Shown here in pieces: positions 51,532 to 62,213 of a DNA stretch of 64,000 nucleotides. The translations under genes were made by a program, and so were the position numbers. The DNA comes from CAYXAA01 sp964462985. GTDB lineage: Bacteria > Pseudomonadota > Alphaproteobacteria > Rhizobiales > Stappiaceae. Numbering within the stretch: position 1 is the stretch's first letter; every line of letters starts with the position of its first letter. The stretch spans positions 1 through 64,000 of the forward strand of contig CAYXAA010000010.1 of NCBI GenBank assembly GCA_964462985.1. The letters run 5' to 3'. Under the pieces are notes generated by a model. It was not told the origin of the DNA and made no database searches. It was given only the letters and a program-made list of their open reading frames with translations.

Positions 51532-52358
51532 CCGACCGGGCGACGACGGGGATCGCGCCGCCTCCCGCCCCGCCGCGGCCATGGTCGCAGCAGCGGATCC
51601 TCGGACATGTGCTGATGGCGCTGTGGATCGTCGCCGGCGCCCTTCTGCTGTGGTACCTGGCGGCAAGCGTCTTCAGCCCCTTCTTCGAGCGTTACTGGAA
51701 GAACTACGTCAGCGGCTTCATCGTCACGGTCAAGCTGGTGGCACTGTCCGTCGTCTTCGGCGCACTGTTGTCGCTGCCGATCGCCTATGCCCGGTCCGTG
51801 CGCAACCGGTTCGTCTCCGCCATCGCGTACGCCTACGTGTACTTCTTCCGCGGCACACCGCTCTTGGCGCAGACCTTCCTGGTCTACTACGGCGCCGGGA
51901 CGTTCCACCACGCGCTCGAAAGCGTGAACCTATGGTGGTTCTTCCGCGACGCCTGGTATTGCGTCGTCTTCACATTCGCGCTCAACACCGCCGCCTACCA
52001 GGCCGAGATCCTGCGCGGGGCTATCCAGAACGTCGCCAAGGGCCAGTGGGAAGCGGCGGCCTCGCTCGGGCTCGGCAAAGGCGTCACGTTCTTCAAGATC
52101 ATCCTTCCGCAGGCGATGATCGTGGCGCTGCGTCCCTACGGCAACGAGATCGTTCTGATGATCAAGGGCTCGGCAATCGCCGCAATCGTCACCGTCTACG
52201 ACGTCATGGGCGAGACGCGCCGCGCCTATTCGCGGTCCTACGACTTCCAGGCCTACATCTGGGCGGCGGTGCTCTACCTCATCCTCGTCGAGACGCTGCG
52301 CCGGATCTGGGATCGGTTCGAAGCGCGCCTGACGCGGCATCTGCTGCACACCGGCTGA
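51528..52358 (+). CDS. Amino-acid ABC transporter permease (HisM-like)
   Basis: A 276-residue permease with a Pro-rich cytoplasmic N terminus and five to six hydrophobic segments. It has FRGTPLLAQTFLVYYGAG and the EAA loop NTAAYQAEILRGAIQNVAKGQWEAAASLGL. It pairs with the HisQ-like permease. The ABC ATPase needed to drive them is missing from the operon; the next gene is an unrelated PLP enzyme, so the ATPase must be encoded elsewhere. Confidence 0.88.
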   Translation: MTDRATTGIAPPPAPPRPWSQQRILGHVLMALWIVAGALLLWYLAASVFSPFFERYWKNYVSGFIVTVKLVALSVVFGALLSLPIAYARSVRNRFVSAIAYAYVYFFRGTPLLAQTFLVYYGAGTFHHALESVNLWWFFRDAWYCVVFTFALNTAAYQAEILRGAIQNVAKGQWEAAASLGLGKGVTFFKIILPQAMIVALRPYGNEIVLMIKGSAIAAIVTVYDVMGETRRAYSRSYDFQAYIWAAVLYLILVETLRRIWDRFEARLTRHLLHTG

Positions 52359-52514
52359 TCCTATCCATTTCCTCCGGCGACCGCCTCGTGCCAACGGCGC
52401 CGGTCGGTTTTCGCCCCGCTCAGCGGCGCCGCGGCCATCGTTGCCCTTCCTCCCCAGTCCCTTCCCCTGTAGAAGCGGGTCGGCTGCGATCCTGCGGCCG
52501 CCAGGGTAGACGAC

Positions 52515-53687
52515 ATGACCGATCCCCACATGCACGCCGAAACGCTGCTTGCCCATGCCGGCGGCGGCGGCGTCGATCCGGCGACCGGCGGCGTGGTGCC
52601 GGCGATCCAGCCGGCAACGACCTACGCCCGCGGCAGCAACTACGAGCTCATGAACCCGGACAATCTCTACGGCCGCGACGACAACGGGCTCTACCGCCAG
52701 GTCGAGGCGCTGCTGGCGCGGCTGGAGAACGCGGCCGAGTGCCGGCTGTTCGCGACAGGCATGGCCGCCCTCACCGCGGTGGTTCGCACCGTGCCGCCAC
52801 GCGGATCGATCGTGGTACAGAGCGGGATCTACTGGGGAACCACCGCCTGGCTGCGCAAGCACTGCAAGCGATCGGAAATAACACTCGTCGAAATCGATGC
52901 GACGGACTCCCGGCGCCTCGACGAGACGGTGACGACGGTCGCTCCCGACCTCGTCCTGCTCGAAGTGCCGTCGAACCCTTGGCTCAGTATCGCCGACATT
53001 GCCGCCGCCGCGGCGGCAACGCACCGGGCCGGCGCCATTCTCGCCGTCGACGCCACCGCCGCAACCCCGCTTCTGATGAAGCCGCTCGACCTTGGCGCCG
53101 ATCTCGTGATCCATTCCGCCACCAAGGCGCTCAACGGCCACTCCGACGTGCTCGGCGGCGTGGTGTCGGCCAAAGACCCCGACAGCGCCGCTTGGGCGCT
53201 CATCCGAGAGGAGCGCCATGACGCCGGCGCGATTATGGGACCATTCGAGACCTATCTGCTGCTGCGGGGCATGAGGACCCTGGCCGTCAGGCTCGAGCGC
53301 ATGTGCGCGAACGCGCAGATGATCGCCGACCGGCTCTCCGCCCATCCTGCGGTCGAACGGGTGCTTTATCCGGGCCTCGCCAGCCATCCCGGCCACGACC
53401 TCGCGGCCCGGCAGATGAGCGGCGGCTTCGGATACCTGATGTCCTTCATCGTGCGCGGCGGCGCCGCCGAAGCCCTTGCCGTTGCCGGCGGTCTCGACCT
53501 CGTCATCCGGGCTACCTCGCTCGGCGGCACCGAAAGCCTGATCGAGCATCGCCACACGCTCGAAGGCGAGATCACCGGTGTTTCGCCCGGCCTGCTGCGC
53601 CTGTCTGTCGGCATCGAACGCGCGGATGACATCATCGCCGACCTTACGCAGGCGCTCGACGGTGCCCACAAGCGCGCAGCGCGGTGA
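52515..53687 (+). CDS. metC: PLP-dependent Cys/Met-metabolism enzyme (cystathionine beta-lyase-like)
   Basis: A 390-residue fold type I enzyme. It has TTYARGSNYEL...LYGRDDNGLYRQVE near the start, LFATGMAALTAVV, AVDATAATP (Asp179 to the pyridine nitrogen) and the PLP lysine Lys204 in HSATKALNGHSD. The IRATSLGGTESLIEHR segment matches the gamma/beta-lyase family. Cystathionine beta-lyase is the commonest assignment, but gamma-synthase or methionine gamma-lyase activity is possible. It follows the ABC permeases by 156 bases and may metabolise the imported amino acid. Confidence 0.85.
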   Translation: MTDPHMHAETLLAHAGGGGVDPATGGVVPAIQPATTYARGSNYELMNPDNLYGRDDNGLYRQVEALLARLENAAECRLFATGMAALTAVVRTVPPRGSIVVQSGIYWGTTAWLRKHCKRSEITLVEIDATDSRRLDETVTTVAPDLVLLEVPSNPWLSIADIAAAAAATHRAGAILAVDATAATPLLMKPLDLGADLVIHSATKALNGHSDVLGGVVSAKDPDSAAWALIREERHDAGAIMGPFETYLLLRGMRTLAVRLERMCANAQMIADRLSAHPAVERVLYPGLASHPGHDLAARQMSGGFGYLMSFIVRGGAAEALAVAGGLDLVIRATSLGGTESLIEHRHTLEGEITGVSPGLLRLSVGIERADDIIADLTQALDGAHKRAAR

Positions 53688-53774
53688 CATCGCCCCAAAG
53701 CTCGTCTATCACATCGCTTGAAACGCGCCTCGGCGCACTCCCGAACCAACTCCCGCAAGCGAAAGGACCTCGAC

Positions 53775-54653
53775 ATGGCGAAGGTTGCCTTCATCGGCCT
53801 CGGCGTCATGGGCTATCCCATGGCCGGACACTTGAAAACCCGCGGCGGTCACGACGTTACGGTCTACAACCGCACGGCGGCCAAGGCCGAGAAATGGGTA
53901 GCGGAGTTCGGCGGGGCGCATGCACCAACCCCGAAGGCAGCGGCCGAGGGCGCGGACTTCGTGTTCGCCTGCGTGGGAAACGACGATGATCTGCGTGCGG
54001 TCACGACCGGTGAAGACGGCGCCTTCCACGGGCTCAAGCCCGGTGCGATCTTCATCGACAACACGACGGCCTCGGCGGACGTCGCGCGCGAGCTCTACGA
54101 GGCGGCCAAGCAGAAGGGCTGCGGCTTCCTCGATGCGCCCGTCTCCGGCGGCCAGGCCGGTGCGGAGAACGGCGTGCTGACGGTCATGGTTGGCGGCGAC
54201 CAGGAGACTTTCGACAAGGCGAAGCCCGTGATCGACGCCTTTGCGCGGATGGTCGGCCTGATGGGCGGTCCCGGCGCCGGGCAGCTCACCAAGATGGTCA
54301 ACCAGATCTGCATCGCCGGCTTGGTGCAGGGCCTGTCCGAGGCGATCCATTTCGCAAAGAAGGCCGATCTCGACGTCGAGAAGGTGATCAACGTCATTTC
54401 CAAGGGCGCGGCGCAATCCTGGCAGATGGAAAACCGCTGGCAGACCATGCGCGACGGCAAGTTCGACTTCGGCTTCGCCGTCGACTGGATGCGCAAGGAC
54501 CTCGGCATTTGCCTTGCAACCGCCAACAGGACCGGGGCCCGCCTGCCGGCGACGGCGCTCGTCGATCAGTTCTATGCCGAGGTCCAGGCGATGGGTGGCA
54601 ACCGTTGGGATACGTCGAGCCTCATCGCCCGGCTCGAGAAGGCGGAGAAGTAG
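53775..54653 (+). CDS. 3-hydroxyisobutyrate dehydrogenase-family NAD(P)-dependent oxidoreductase
   Basis: A 292-residue beta-hydroxyacid dehydrogenase. It has the N-terminal Rossmann motif FIGLGVMGYPMAGHL, FIDNTTASADVARE, substrate-binding DAPVSGGQAGAENG and a catalytic Lys in GPGAGQLTKMVNQI. Family substrates include 3-hydroxyisobutyrate, tartronate semialdehyde and glyoxylate/succinic semialdehyde; DAPVSGG.AGAENG does not decide between them. AAAGGA precedes the ATG. It is convergent with the PfpI-like gene, with a stable stem-loop in the gap. Confidence 0.87.
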   Translation: MAKVAFIGLGVMGYPMAGHLKTRGGHDVTVYNRTAAKAEKWVAEFGGAHAPTPKAAAEGADFVFACVGNDDDLRAVTTGEDGAFHGLKPGAIFIDNTTASADVARELYEAAKQKGCGFLDAPVSGGQAGAENGVLTVMVGGDQETFDKAKPVIDAFARMVGLMGGPGAGQLTKMVNQICIAGLVQGLSEAIHFAKKADLDVEKVINVISKGAAQSWQMENRWQTMRDGKFDFGFAVDWMRKDLGICLATANRTGARLPATALVDQFYAEVQAMGGNRWDTSSLIARLEKAEK

Positions 54654-54711
54654 CGCCGCCCATCCCAGGATGCCGGAAGCGTCCCGCCCGCATTTCTCAC
54701 GAGCACAAGGA

Positions 54712-54733
54712 CGGGTGCGCTGTGCCGCACCCG
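54712..54733. terminator. 8-bp hairpin between convergent genes
   Basis: CGGGTGCG, a 6-base loop, CGCACCCG, perfect stem. It lies in the 92-base gap between the hydroxyacid dehydrogenase and PfpI-like genes. No clear T-run follows. Confidence 0.45.
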
Positions 54734-54745
54734 CCCGAACGTGGC

Positions 54746-55306
54746 TTAGGCTGCTCGGCGGTCGTGGCGGCCTTCGTGGATCTCCTCGGCGAGCTTGTCG
54801 CAGAAGGCGTCGAGATCGCCGGGATTGCGGCTGGTGACGAGGCCCTGGTCGGTGACCACCGCACTGTCCTCCCAGCGCCCGCCCGCATTGACGACGTCGG
54901 TTTTGATCGAGTGATAGGACGTCAGCCGGCGTCCCTTGGCGATGCCGGTCTCGACGAGCAGCCACGGGGCATGGCAGATCGCGCCAATCACCTTGTTCGC
55001 CTGCCAGAATGCGTTGACGAAATCGAGCGCCTTTGGCTCGGCGCGCAGGAGGTCCGGATTGATCTGGCCCCCCGGCAGAACTAGCGCGTCATACTCGTCG
55101 GCGCGCACCTGGTCCAGGGTCTTGTCGACCTTGATCGCCCGGCCCCAGTCCTTCTTGTCCCATCCCTTGATCTCGCCAGCCTCAAGCGAGACGACATCCA
55201 CCTGCGCACCGGCCTCGCGCAGCCTGGCAAGGGGCACCTCGAGCTCGGATTGTTCAAAGCCGTTGGTGGCGAGGATAGCGACGTGTTTGCCGGAAATGTC
55301 CTGCAT
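54746..55306 (-). CDS. DJ-1/PfpI-family type 1 glutamine amidotransferase-like protein
   Basis: A 186-residue protein of the PfpI/YhbO group. It has VAILATNGFEQSEL (Glu18), DALVLPGGQINPD and nucleophile Cys111-His112 in IGAICHAPWLL, with TSYHSIKTDVVNAGG as the family's YxS/TxxxDxxNAG segment. Members are stress-related glyoxalase III/deglycase-like proteins or peptidases. The ATG at 55306 has AAAGGAG upstream. It follows the Lrp regulator by 71 bases on the same strand, which may control it. Confidence 0.9.
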   Translation of the reverse strand: MQDISGKHVAILATNGFEQSELEVPLARLREAGAQVDVVSLEAGEIKGWDKKDWGRAIKVDKTLDQVRADEYDALVLPGGQINPDLLRAEPKALDFVNAFWQANKVIGAICHAPWLLVETGIAKGRRLTSYHSIKTDVVNAGGRWEDSAVVTDQGLVTSRNPGDLDAFCDKLAEEIHEGRHDRRAA

Positions 55307-55377
55307 GGTTCTCTCCTTTGTTGGGACGTTGCCGCCCAACGCGGAGAGACCCTTTGTGTTCCCGGCTCGGCACGCGA

Positions 55378-55872
55378 TCAGCTCTCGGCCCCACTTCGCG
55401 GCTTTTCCGTCGGGACGTAGCCGAGCGGCAGCTCGCTGGTCCACTTGATCTGTTCCATGGCGAAGGTGGTCGAGACGTCGGCGATGTCGATCTTCGAGAT
55501 CAGACGCTTGTAGAAGGCGTCATAGGCCTCGATGTCGGGAACGACGACGCGCAGCAGATAGTCGACCTGCCCCGCCATGCGATAAAACTCCATCACCTCG
55601 GGAAAGGTGACAATGACGTCGGCAAACTTGCGCAGCCAGTCATCATTGTGCTGGTTCGTCGTGATCGCAACGAAGGCCGTGACCTTGGCGTTGACCTTCT
55701 TCGGGTCGAGCACGGCGACCCGGCGCTTGATCACCCCGTCCTCCTCCAGCTTCTGGATCCGGCGCCAGCACGGCGTGGTCGACAGGCCGACCCGCCGGCC
55801 GATCTCCGCCACGGGAACGGTGCAGTCCTCCTGCAGGATGGAAAGGATGCGGCGGTCGATGCGGTCGATCAT
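55378..55872 (-). CDS. Lrp/AsnC-family transcriptional regulator
   Basis: A 164-residue regulator. The N-terminal helix-turn-helix has DRIDRRILSILQEDCTVPVAEIGRRV, with GLSTTPCWRRIQKLEEDGVI as recognition part. A RAM effector domain follows (VTAFVAITTNQHNDDWLRKF, VDYLLRVVVPDIEAYDAFYK). It probably responds to an amino acid. A longer upstream frame is rejected since the ATG at 55872 exactly gives the family N terminus. Nearby candidates for control are the PfpI-like gene and the amino-acid uptake cluster. Confidence 0.9.
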   Translation of the reverse strand: MIDRIDRRILSILQEDCTVPVAEIGRRVGLSTTPCWRRIQKLEEDGVIKRRVAVLDPKKVNAKVTAFVAITTNQHNDDWLRKFADVIVTFPEVMEFYRMAGQVDYLLRVVVPDIEAYDAFYKRLISKIDIADVSTTFAMEQIKWTSELPLGYVPTEKPRSGAES

Positions 55873-56133
55873 GTCAGGGCCTGTCTTTCGCTGCGAGGCG
55901 GCACACACGTTCGGCTCGGGCCACCCGTCGGACGGGATGGCCGCCGGTGGATTCATCTTCCACCAGCCCGGACAAAAGGTGCTTAGGCTTTCTGAATGGA
56001 AAGTCAATCGGCGCCGATAGCGGAATCTTTTTCCAACAACCGATGGCACGGAATGTCCGGGCCGTAGCGGCGGCTGCCGGAGTTGAGAGGCCGCCGCCAA
56101 TGATCTGGCATGCATATGCCACGGCTGACGGTG

Positions 56134-56778
56134 TCACAGCAGCCGTGCCACCTCGGCGCGGAGCACCGGCAGGCACTCGGCCTCGAACCAGGGATTACGC
56201 TTGAGCCAGGCGTTGTTGCGCCAGGACGGATGCGGCAACGGGATCGCCGCCGGTCCGCCGGATGAGCGACTCGCCTCGAAGATGTCGCGCCACGCCGCCA
56301 CCGTCTCTCGCACCGAAGGTCGGCGCAGTGAACCGAGGTGATAATCCTGGGCGTATTGACCGATAACGAGCTTCAACTCGATCTGCGGTAGTGCGGCAAA
56401 GATCCGATCGTGCCATGTCTCGCGGCACTCGCGCCGCGGTGGCCGATCGCCGCCCTTGGCGTCGAGGCCCGGAAAGCAGAATCCCATCGGTACAATGGCG
56501 ATCCGGCTTTGGTCATAGAACTCCGCCTCGCCGATACCCATCCAGGCGCGCAAACGGTCCCCGGATGGATCGGTAAACGGCCGGCCGCTGGCATGGACAC
56601 GCGTGCCGGGAGCCTGACCGCAGACCGCGATCCTGGCAGTCGACGAGAAGACGCAGACCGGCCGAGGCACGTGCGGCAGCGCGGCGCCGCTCGGCTCATC
56701 GATGCAACGACGGCAGCCAGCGATCTCCCGGCGCAGCTGCGCCAGCCACCGATCCGCGCCGGACGGCTTGTGGAGCAT
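56134..56778 (-). CDS. Uracil-DNA glycosylase superfamily protein
   Basis: A 214-residue protein with IAVCGQAPGTRVHASGRPFTDPSGDRL, the GQAPG water-activating-loop region of family 4/5-like glycosylases. CRRC-type Cys residues lie near the N terminus. A C-terminal LPHPSWRNNAWLKRNPWFE carries the HPS motif. These proteins remove uracil or act as specialised variants; the Gly-Gln-Ala-Pro-Gly loop lacks the classical catalytic Asp seen in Ung. Two N-terminal Cys (CRRC) alone are fewer than the four of the [4Fe-4S] enzymes, so activity is uncertain. Confidence 0.75.
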   Translation of the reverse strand: MLHKPSGADRWLAQLRREIAGCRRCIDEPSGAALPHVPRPVCVFSSTARIAVCGQAPGTRVHASGRPFTDPSGDRLRAWMGIGEAEFYDQSRIAIVPMGFCFPGLDAKGGDRPPRRECRETWHDRIFAALPQIELKLVIGQYAQDYHLGSLRRPSVRETVAAWRDIFEASRSSGGPAAIPLPHPSWRNNAWLKRNPWFEAECLPVLRAEVARLL

Positions 56779-56844
56779 GCAGGCGCATCCTGTTCCAGGT
56801 GTTCTCCCGCGCCTCCTAGCACGCCGGGCAGCCGCCGGCCAGCG

Positions 56845-57009
56845 TCACGCCGCGATCGCAAAGACGCCAAGAAGCATCAGGAGGAAAAGGATCAGAACAA
56901 TCGCGATCAGGAACTTGGCGCCGGTCATGGCCACGCCGGCAAGGCTGTTCAAGCCGAGGAGCCCTGCAATCGCTGCGACAACGAGAAGAATAAGAATCCA
57001 TTCAATCAT
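56845..57009 (-). CDS. DUF1328-like small membrane protein
   Basis: A 54-residue hydrophobic peptide beginning MIEWILILLVVAAIAGLLGL, with two membrane segments separated by NSLAGVAMTGAKF, the pattern of the DUF1328/YtjA family. Ribosome site GGAGAACT lies before the ATG. The function is unknown; relatives are often stress-inducible in alphaproteobacteria. A GGAAC-N17-AGTT pair at 57041-57066 upstream is close to the EcfG promoter pattern. Confidence 0.8.
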   Translation of the reverse strand: MIEWILILLVVAAIAGLLGLNSLAGVAMTGAKFLIAIVLILFLLMLLGVFAIAA

Positions 57010-57040
57010 CAGAGTTCTCCAGAGTGCAATTCCTCCGGAA

Positions 57041-57066
57041 AACTCCCAAGCCCGGGCCCGAGTTCC
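57041..57066 (-). promoter_or_regulatory. EcfG-like promoter of the DUF1328 gene
   Basis: On the minus strand GGAAC and AGTT are 17 bases apart; the consensus -10 is CGTT, so one base differs. It is well placed, 32 bases before the ATG. Confidence 0.35.
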
Positions 57067-57192
57067 GCAGCAGCGCGCGCCAAGTCTTCGTTAACCACGT
57101 CTCTGAGCCGGTTATTAACGCATCCTGCGCATCATGCCGAGAATAACAACCCCATCGGAAAGCCTCCGATAACCACCGGATCGTGACGGCGC

Positions 57193-58752
<1,560 letters not shown>

Positions 58753-58798
58753 CGATCAAGGCGTGATGCGCGACGCACCTGCGCTGGCGCCACCCACT

Positions 58799-59824
58799 TC
58801 AGCCGTCGGACCTGCCCGAGACACCCGCCGTTGCGAAGGTCGCCATGCCGTCGTGGACCTGAGCCGCAGCCTTGACGAGGCCCGCGGCGAGCGCGGCCCC
58901 CGTCCCCTCTCCGAGTCGCATGCCGAGGTCGAGCAGCGGACGCTTGCCCATCCGTTCCAGAGCACGGCGATGCGCAGGCTCGGCCGAGACGTGGCCGAAC
59001 TGGCAATGGTCGAGCGCGGACGGATCGAGCGCCCACAGTACGGCGACGGCCGCGGTGGTGACAAAGCCGTCAACGATCACGGGAATGTGCTGGTGGCGGG
59101 CGGCGAGCACCGCGCCGGCCATCGCCGCAATCTCGCGGCCGCCGACCCGGCGCAGCACCTCGAGCGGATCTTTTGCCCCCCCGATGCGGGTGACGGCGGC
59201 GGCGACCGCTTCTTTCTTGCGGGCGATGCCGGCCTCATCCACGCCGGTGCCCGGTCCGACCCAGTCACCAGCCTCGCCGCCGAACAGGCCATGCAGCACC
59301 GCTGCCGCCACCGTGGTGTTGGCGATGCCCATCTCTCCGATGCACAAGAGGTCGGTGCCTCCGGCGATCGCCTCCATGCCGAACGCCATGGTCGCAGCGC
59401 AAGTTGCCTCGTCCATGGCGTCCTGTTCGACGATGTCGGGCGTCGGCATGTCGAGCGCGAGGTCGAACACCTTGAGGCCGAGGTCGTAGGCGATGCAGAT
59501 CTGGTTGATCGCGGCGCCGCCGGCGGAGAAATTCTCCACCATCTGCCGCGTCACCTCGGCCGGAAACGCCGAGACGCCGCGGGCGGCGACGCCGTGATTG
59601 GACGCAAAGACCGCAACAAGCGGCCGCGTTATCTTCGGCCGCGGCTTGCCGCTCCAGGCCGCGAGCCATTCCGCCAGATGCTCGAGCCGGCCGAGCGACC
59701 CCGCCGGCTTGGTCAGTTCGGCGTCGCGGGCACGAACCGCGGCGGCGGCCGCCTCGTCCGGGCCGGGCATCGCCGAAACCAGCTGGCGAATGTCATCGAA
59801 CGGCAGGGCGGTGAGAGCCATCAT
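58799..59824 (-). CDS. cobT: Nicotinate-nucleotide-dimethylbenzimidazole phosphoribosyltransferase
   Basis: A 341-residue CobT (called CobU in Pseudomonas denitrificans nomenclature). It has LTKPAGSLGRLEHLAEWLA, VFASNHGVAARGVSAFP, AINQIC, DLLCIGEMGIANTTVAAAVL and ALDHCQFGHVSAEPAHRRAL. The catalytic Glu lies in the GEGTGAALAAGLVKAA tail. It makes alpha-ribazole phosphate for the lower ligand of cobalamin. Two ATG codons are adjacent. It is divergent from cobS with only about 100 bases between, and I see no cobalamin riboswitch there. Confidence 0.93.
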   Translation of the reverse strand: MMALTALPFDDIRQLVSAMPGPDEAAAAAVRARDAELTKPAGSLGRLEHLAEWLAAWSGKPRPKITRPLVAVFASNHGVAARGVSAFPAEVTRQMVENFSAGGAAINQICIAYDLGLKVFDLALDMPTPDIVEQDAMDEATCAATMAFGMEAIAGGTDLLCIGEMGIANTTVAAAVLHGLFGGEAGDWVGPGTGVDEAGIARKKEAVAAAVTRIGGAKDPLEVLRRVGGREIAAMAGAVLAARHQHIPVIVDGFVTTAAVAVLWALDPSALDHCQFGHVSAEPAHRRALERMGKRPLLDLGMRLGEGTGAALAAGLVKAAAQVHDGMATFATAGVSGRSDG

Positions 59825-59926
59825 GGAACTCCGGGAGATGGGCCGGATCGCGTCCGGACTCGTTGGCGGCGGGCGGGGGCCGATCTATAAACCGCGATCA
59901 CGCGACTCGCAAAGGTGGCCGCCCGA

Positions 59927-60751
59927 ATGACGACCGAACGCCGAGACGACGACACGCGATCCGCGGCACAGGCCCAGGATGTCATCGCCGACTTCGGCTC
60001 GGCGCTGCGATTCTTCTCCCGTCTGCCGGTGCCGCGCCTGTCTAGAACCGACGACCGGGATCGCCTGCCCGACGCTGCCAGGGCCGGGCCGGTCGTACCG
60101 CTGGCCGGCGCCGTGATCGGCTTGCCGGCCGCCGGGCTGATCATCCTCCTCGGAGCGACAGCCCTCCCGGCCCTCGCGAGTGCGGTGCTGGCGACAGCCG
60201 TGCTCGTCGCCGTCACCGGGGGACTGCACGAGGACGGCCTGGCGGACGTCGCCGACGGCTTCTTCGGCGGCGCCACCGCCGAGCGCCGGCTGCAGATCAT
60301 GAAGGACAGCCGGATCGGGACCTATGGCGCCGTGGCGCTCGTCCTCGCTCTGCTGCTGCGGGTCGTGCTCATTGCGGCCCTCATCGACCGCATCGGCCCT
60401 GTCGGCGCGGCGGTGGCAGTGATCACGGGCGAAGCGGTGTCGCGGGCGGCAATGCTCTGGGTCTGGCTCTGCCTGCCATCAGCCCGCCCCGGGGGTCTCG
60501 CGGACGCCTGCGGCGTCCCGACCGCCGCGGGAACCGCGATCGCCGTTGCCGTTGCCGTCGTCCTTGCCGTTCCCGCCGGATTTGCCGCGACGTCGGGCGC
60601 GCTTGTCGCCGGCTTCGTGCTTGCGGCCGGTACAAGTGCAGCGCTCGCGGAGCTTTCGCGACGCAAGATCGGCGGCTACACCGGCGACGTGCTCGGTGCC
60701 ACCCAGCAACTGACGAGCGTGGCATTTCTGCTCGGCCTCGCCGCAATCTGA
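59927..60751 (+). CDS. cobS: Adenosylcobinamide-GDP ribazoletransferase CobS
   Basis: A 274-residue integral membrane enzyme joining alpha-ribazole to adenosylcobinamide-GDP. It has FFSRLPVPRL near the start and the metal-binding GGLHEDGLADVADGFFGG segment. MKDSRIGTYGAVALVLALLL, GGYTGDVLGATQQLT and several hydrophobic helices follow. Together with divergent cobT it completes nucleotide-loop assembly. ATG 59927 is preferred over an in-frame GTG at 59915, which would lie on the ribosome site. Confidence 0.92.
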   Translation: MTTERRDDDTRSAAQAQDVIADFGSALRFFSRLPVPRLSRTDDRDRLPDAARAGPVVPLAGAVIGLPAAGLIILLGATALPALASAVLATAVLVAVTGGLHEDGLADVADGFFGGATAERRLQIMKDSRIGTYGAVALVLALLLRVVLIAALIDRIGPVGAAVAVITGEAVSRAAMLWVWLCLPSARPGGLADACGVPTAAGTAIAVAVAVVLAVPAGFAATSGALVAGFVLAAGTSAALAELSRRKIGGYTGDVLGATQQLTSVAFLLGLAAI

Positions 60752-60828
60752 TGTCGCGTGAAAGTCGCTACTGATCGTAAGGCGACAGCATGATAGGAGG
60801 ATGTTCGGGCACGGCTGGGTGAATTCGT

Positions 60829-62037
60829 ATGGCGGCGGCGCGGCACGACTGGAAAGACATGCGCGGTATCAGAAAAGCGCCCGGCGCAAGGATGCTGGGC
60901 GCGGTGCTGATCGTCGCGCTTCTCGCCGGCTGCGGCTCCCGTCCGGGCGCCGGCAGCCTGATGGCGGCTCACGATCCCGCCCCCGGCGCACGCGAACACA
61001 CGGTCCTGATCGCCACCACGCGGCAGCGCGACAACACGCCCGGGACCTTTTTCAACGGCGAGCGGGACAGCAAGGTCAATTACGCGGAGGCGACCATCTC
61101 GGTGCCGCCGAGCCACGAGAGCGGCAAAATCGAATGGCCCCCTGCGCCACCCGGCGACCCGAACAAGCACTTCGTGCTTCGGTCGGCCGCCCATCTCGAT
61201 GGGCCGGACGGTTTCAAGGCGGCGCTCCGGCGCGAGCTTTCCACCCGGCCCAAGGGCGAGCGCCAGGTGTTCTTCTTCGTCCACGGCTACAACACTCGGT
61301 TTCCCGAGGCGCTCTTCCGCTTCGTCCAGCTTGCCGACGATTCCAGGAACAAGGCCGTGCCGGTGCTCTTTACCTGGGCCTCGCGCGGCAGCGTCACCGA
61401 CTACGTCTACGACACCAACAGCGCGACCGCAGCTCGGGACGGGCTGGAAAAGACCATCCGGCTTGCGATCGACGCCGGCGCGGAAAAGGTCAACATCCTC
61501 GCCCATTCGATGGGAAACTGGCTGCTGGTCGAGACGATCCGGCAGATCCGCATCTCGGGAAGGCCGTTGCCCCAGAACCGGATCGGTCTGATCGCGCTGG
61601 CGGCTCCGGACCTCGATATCGACGTGTTCAAGGCGCAGCTGCGCACGATCGGAAAGCTGGACAAGCCGTTCTTCATCATCGTCTCCAAGGACGACCGCGC
61701 CTTGCGTGCCTCCAGGATGATCGCCGGCGGCAAGGAGCGGGTCGGCGACTATGGCAACGAGGAGGAACTCGCCGCGCTCGGCGCCGTCGTGATCGATCTT
61801 ACCGAGCTCAAGGCACAAGACGCCGCGCATCACGGCAAGTTTGCCCAGCTCGCCCAGGTCGCGCCGCAGCTTCGCCAGGCGCTGGAGCGCGGAGTGGGTG
61901 CCCCCGCAGAAACCGACCACATCCATTCGCTCGGAAGCGGTGTCGGCCAGGTGGTCGGCGGAACCGCCGAGGCTGTCGTCACCCTGCCGCTGACGATCCT
62001 GACCGCGCCCATCCAGATCTTGTCTGGCGGCGGCTGA
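60829..62037 (+). CDS. Alpha/beta-hydrolase lipoprotein (DUF900 type)
   Basis: A protein of 402 residues (or 392 if ATG 60859 is used). The lipoprotein signal has lipobox LLAGC. A DUF900-type alpha/beta hydrolase follows: TVLIATTRQRDN, RQVFFFVHGYNTRFPEALF (oxyanion HGYN), a nucleophile Ser in NILAHSMGNWLLVE, and PDLDIDVFKAQL. The last ~60 residues are a weakly conserved tail with Gly/Val-rich repeats. The substrate is unknown; it is probably an outer-membrane or periplasmic esterase-like protein. Confidence 0.82.
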   Translation: MAAARHDWKDMRGIRKAPGARMLGAVLIVALLAGCGSRPGAGSLMAAHDPAPGAREHTVLIATTRQRDNTPGTFFNGERDSKVNYAEATISVPPSHESGKIEWPPAPPGDPNKHFVLRSAAHLDGPDGFKAALRRELSTRPKGERQVFFFVHGYNTRFPEALFRFVQLADDSRNKAVPVLFTWASRGSVTDYVYDTNSATAARDGLEKTIRLAIDAGAEKVNILAHSMGNWLLVETIRQIRISGRPLPQNRIGLIALAAPDLDIDVFKAQLRTIGKLDKPFFIIVSKDDRALRASRMIAGGKERVGDYGNEEELAALGAVVIDLTELKAQDAAHHGKFAQLAQVAPQLRQALERGVGAPAETDHIHSLGSGVGQVVGGTAEAVVTLPLTILTAPIQILSGGG

Positions 62038-62213
62038 ACCCCACATCGGGTGCCTGTGCCCCTGCGCGGACCACCGGCCTTCTGCGCCGCAAATCGCAAG
62101 ATCGTCGGCCCTGTGCTTGAGGAAGCGTTCGGAGGGACACGTGCGGCACGAAGGACGACGGTGCGTGATGGCCGGCCTCAAGAGAGGGCAGGCCGCAGCG
62201 CCCCGGTGACGGA

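Noticed and set aside
59825..59926. Cobalamin riboswitch between cobT and cobS
   Set aside because: The gap is only about 100 bases and shows no B12-box-like sequence or long structured leader.
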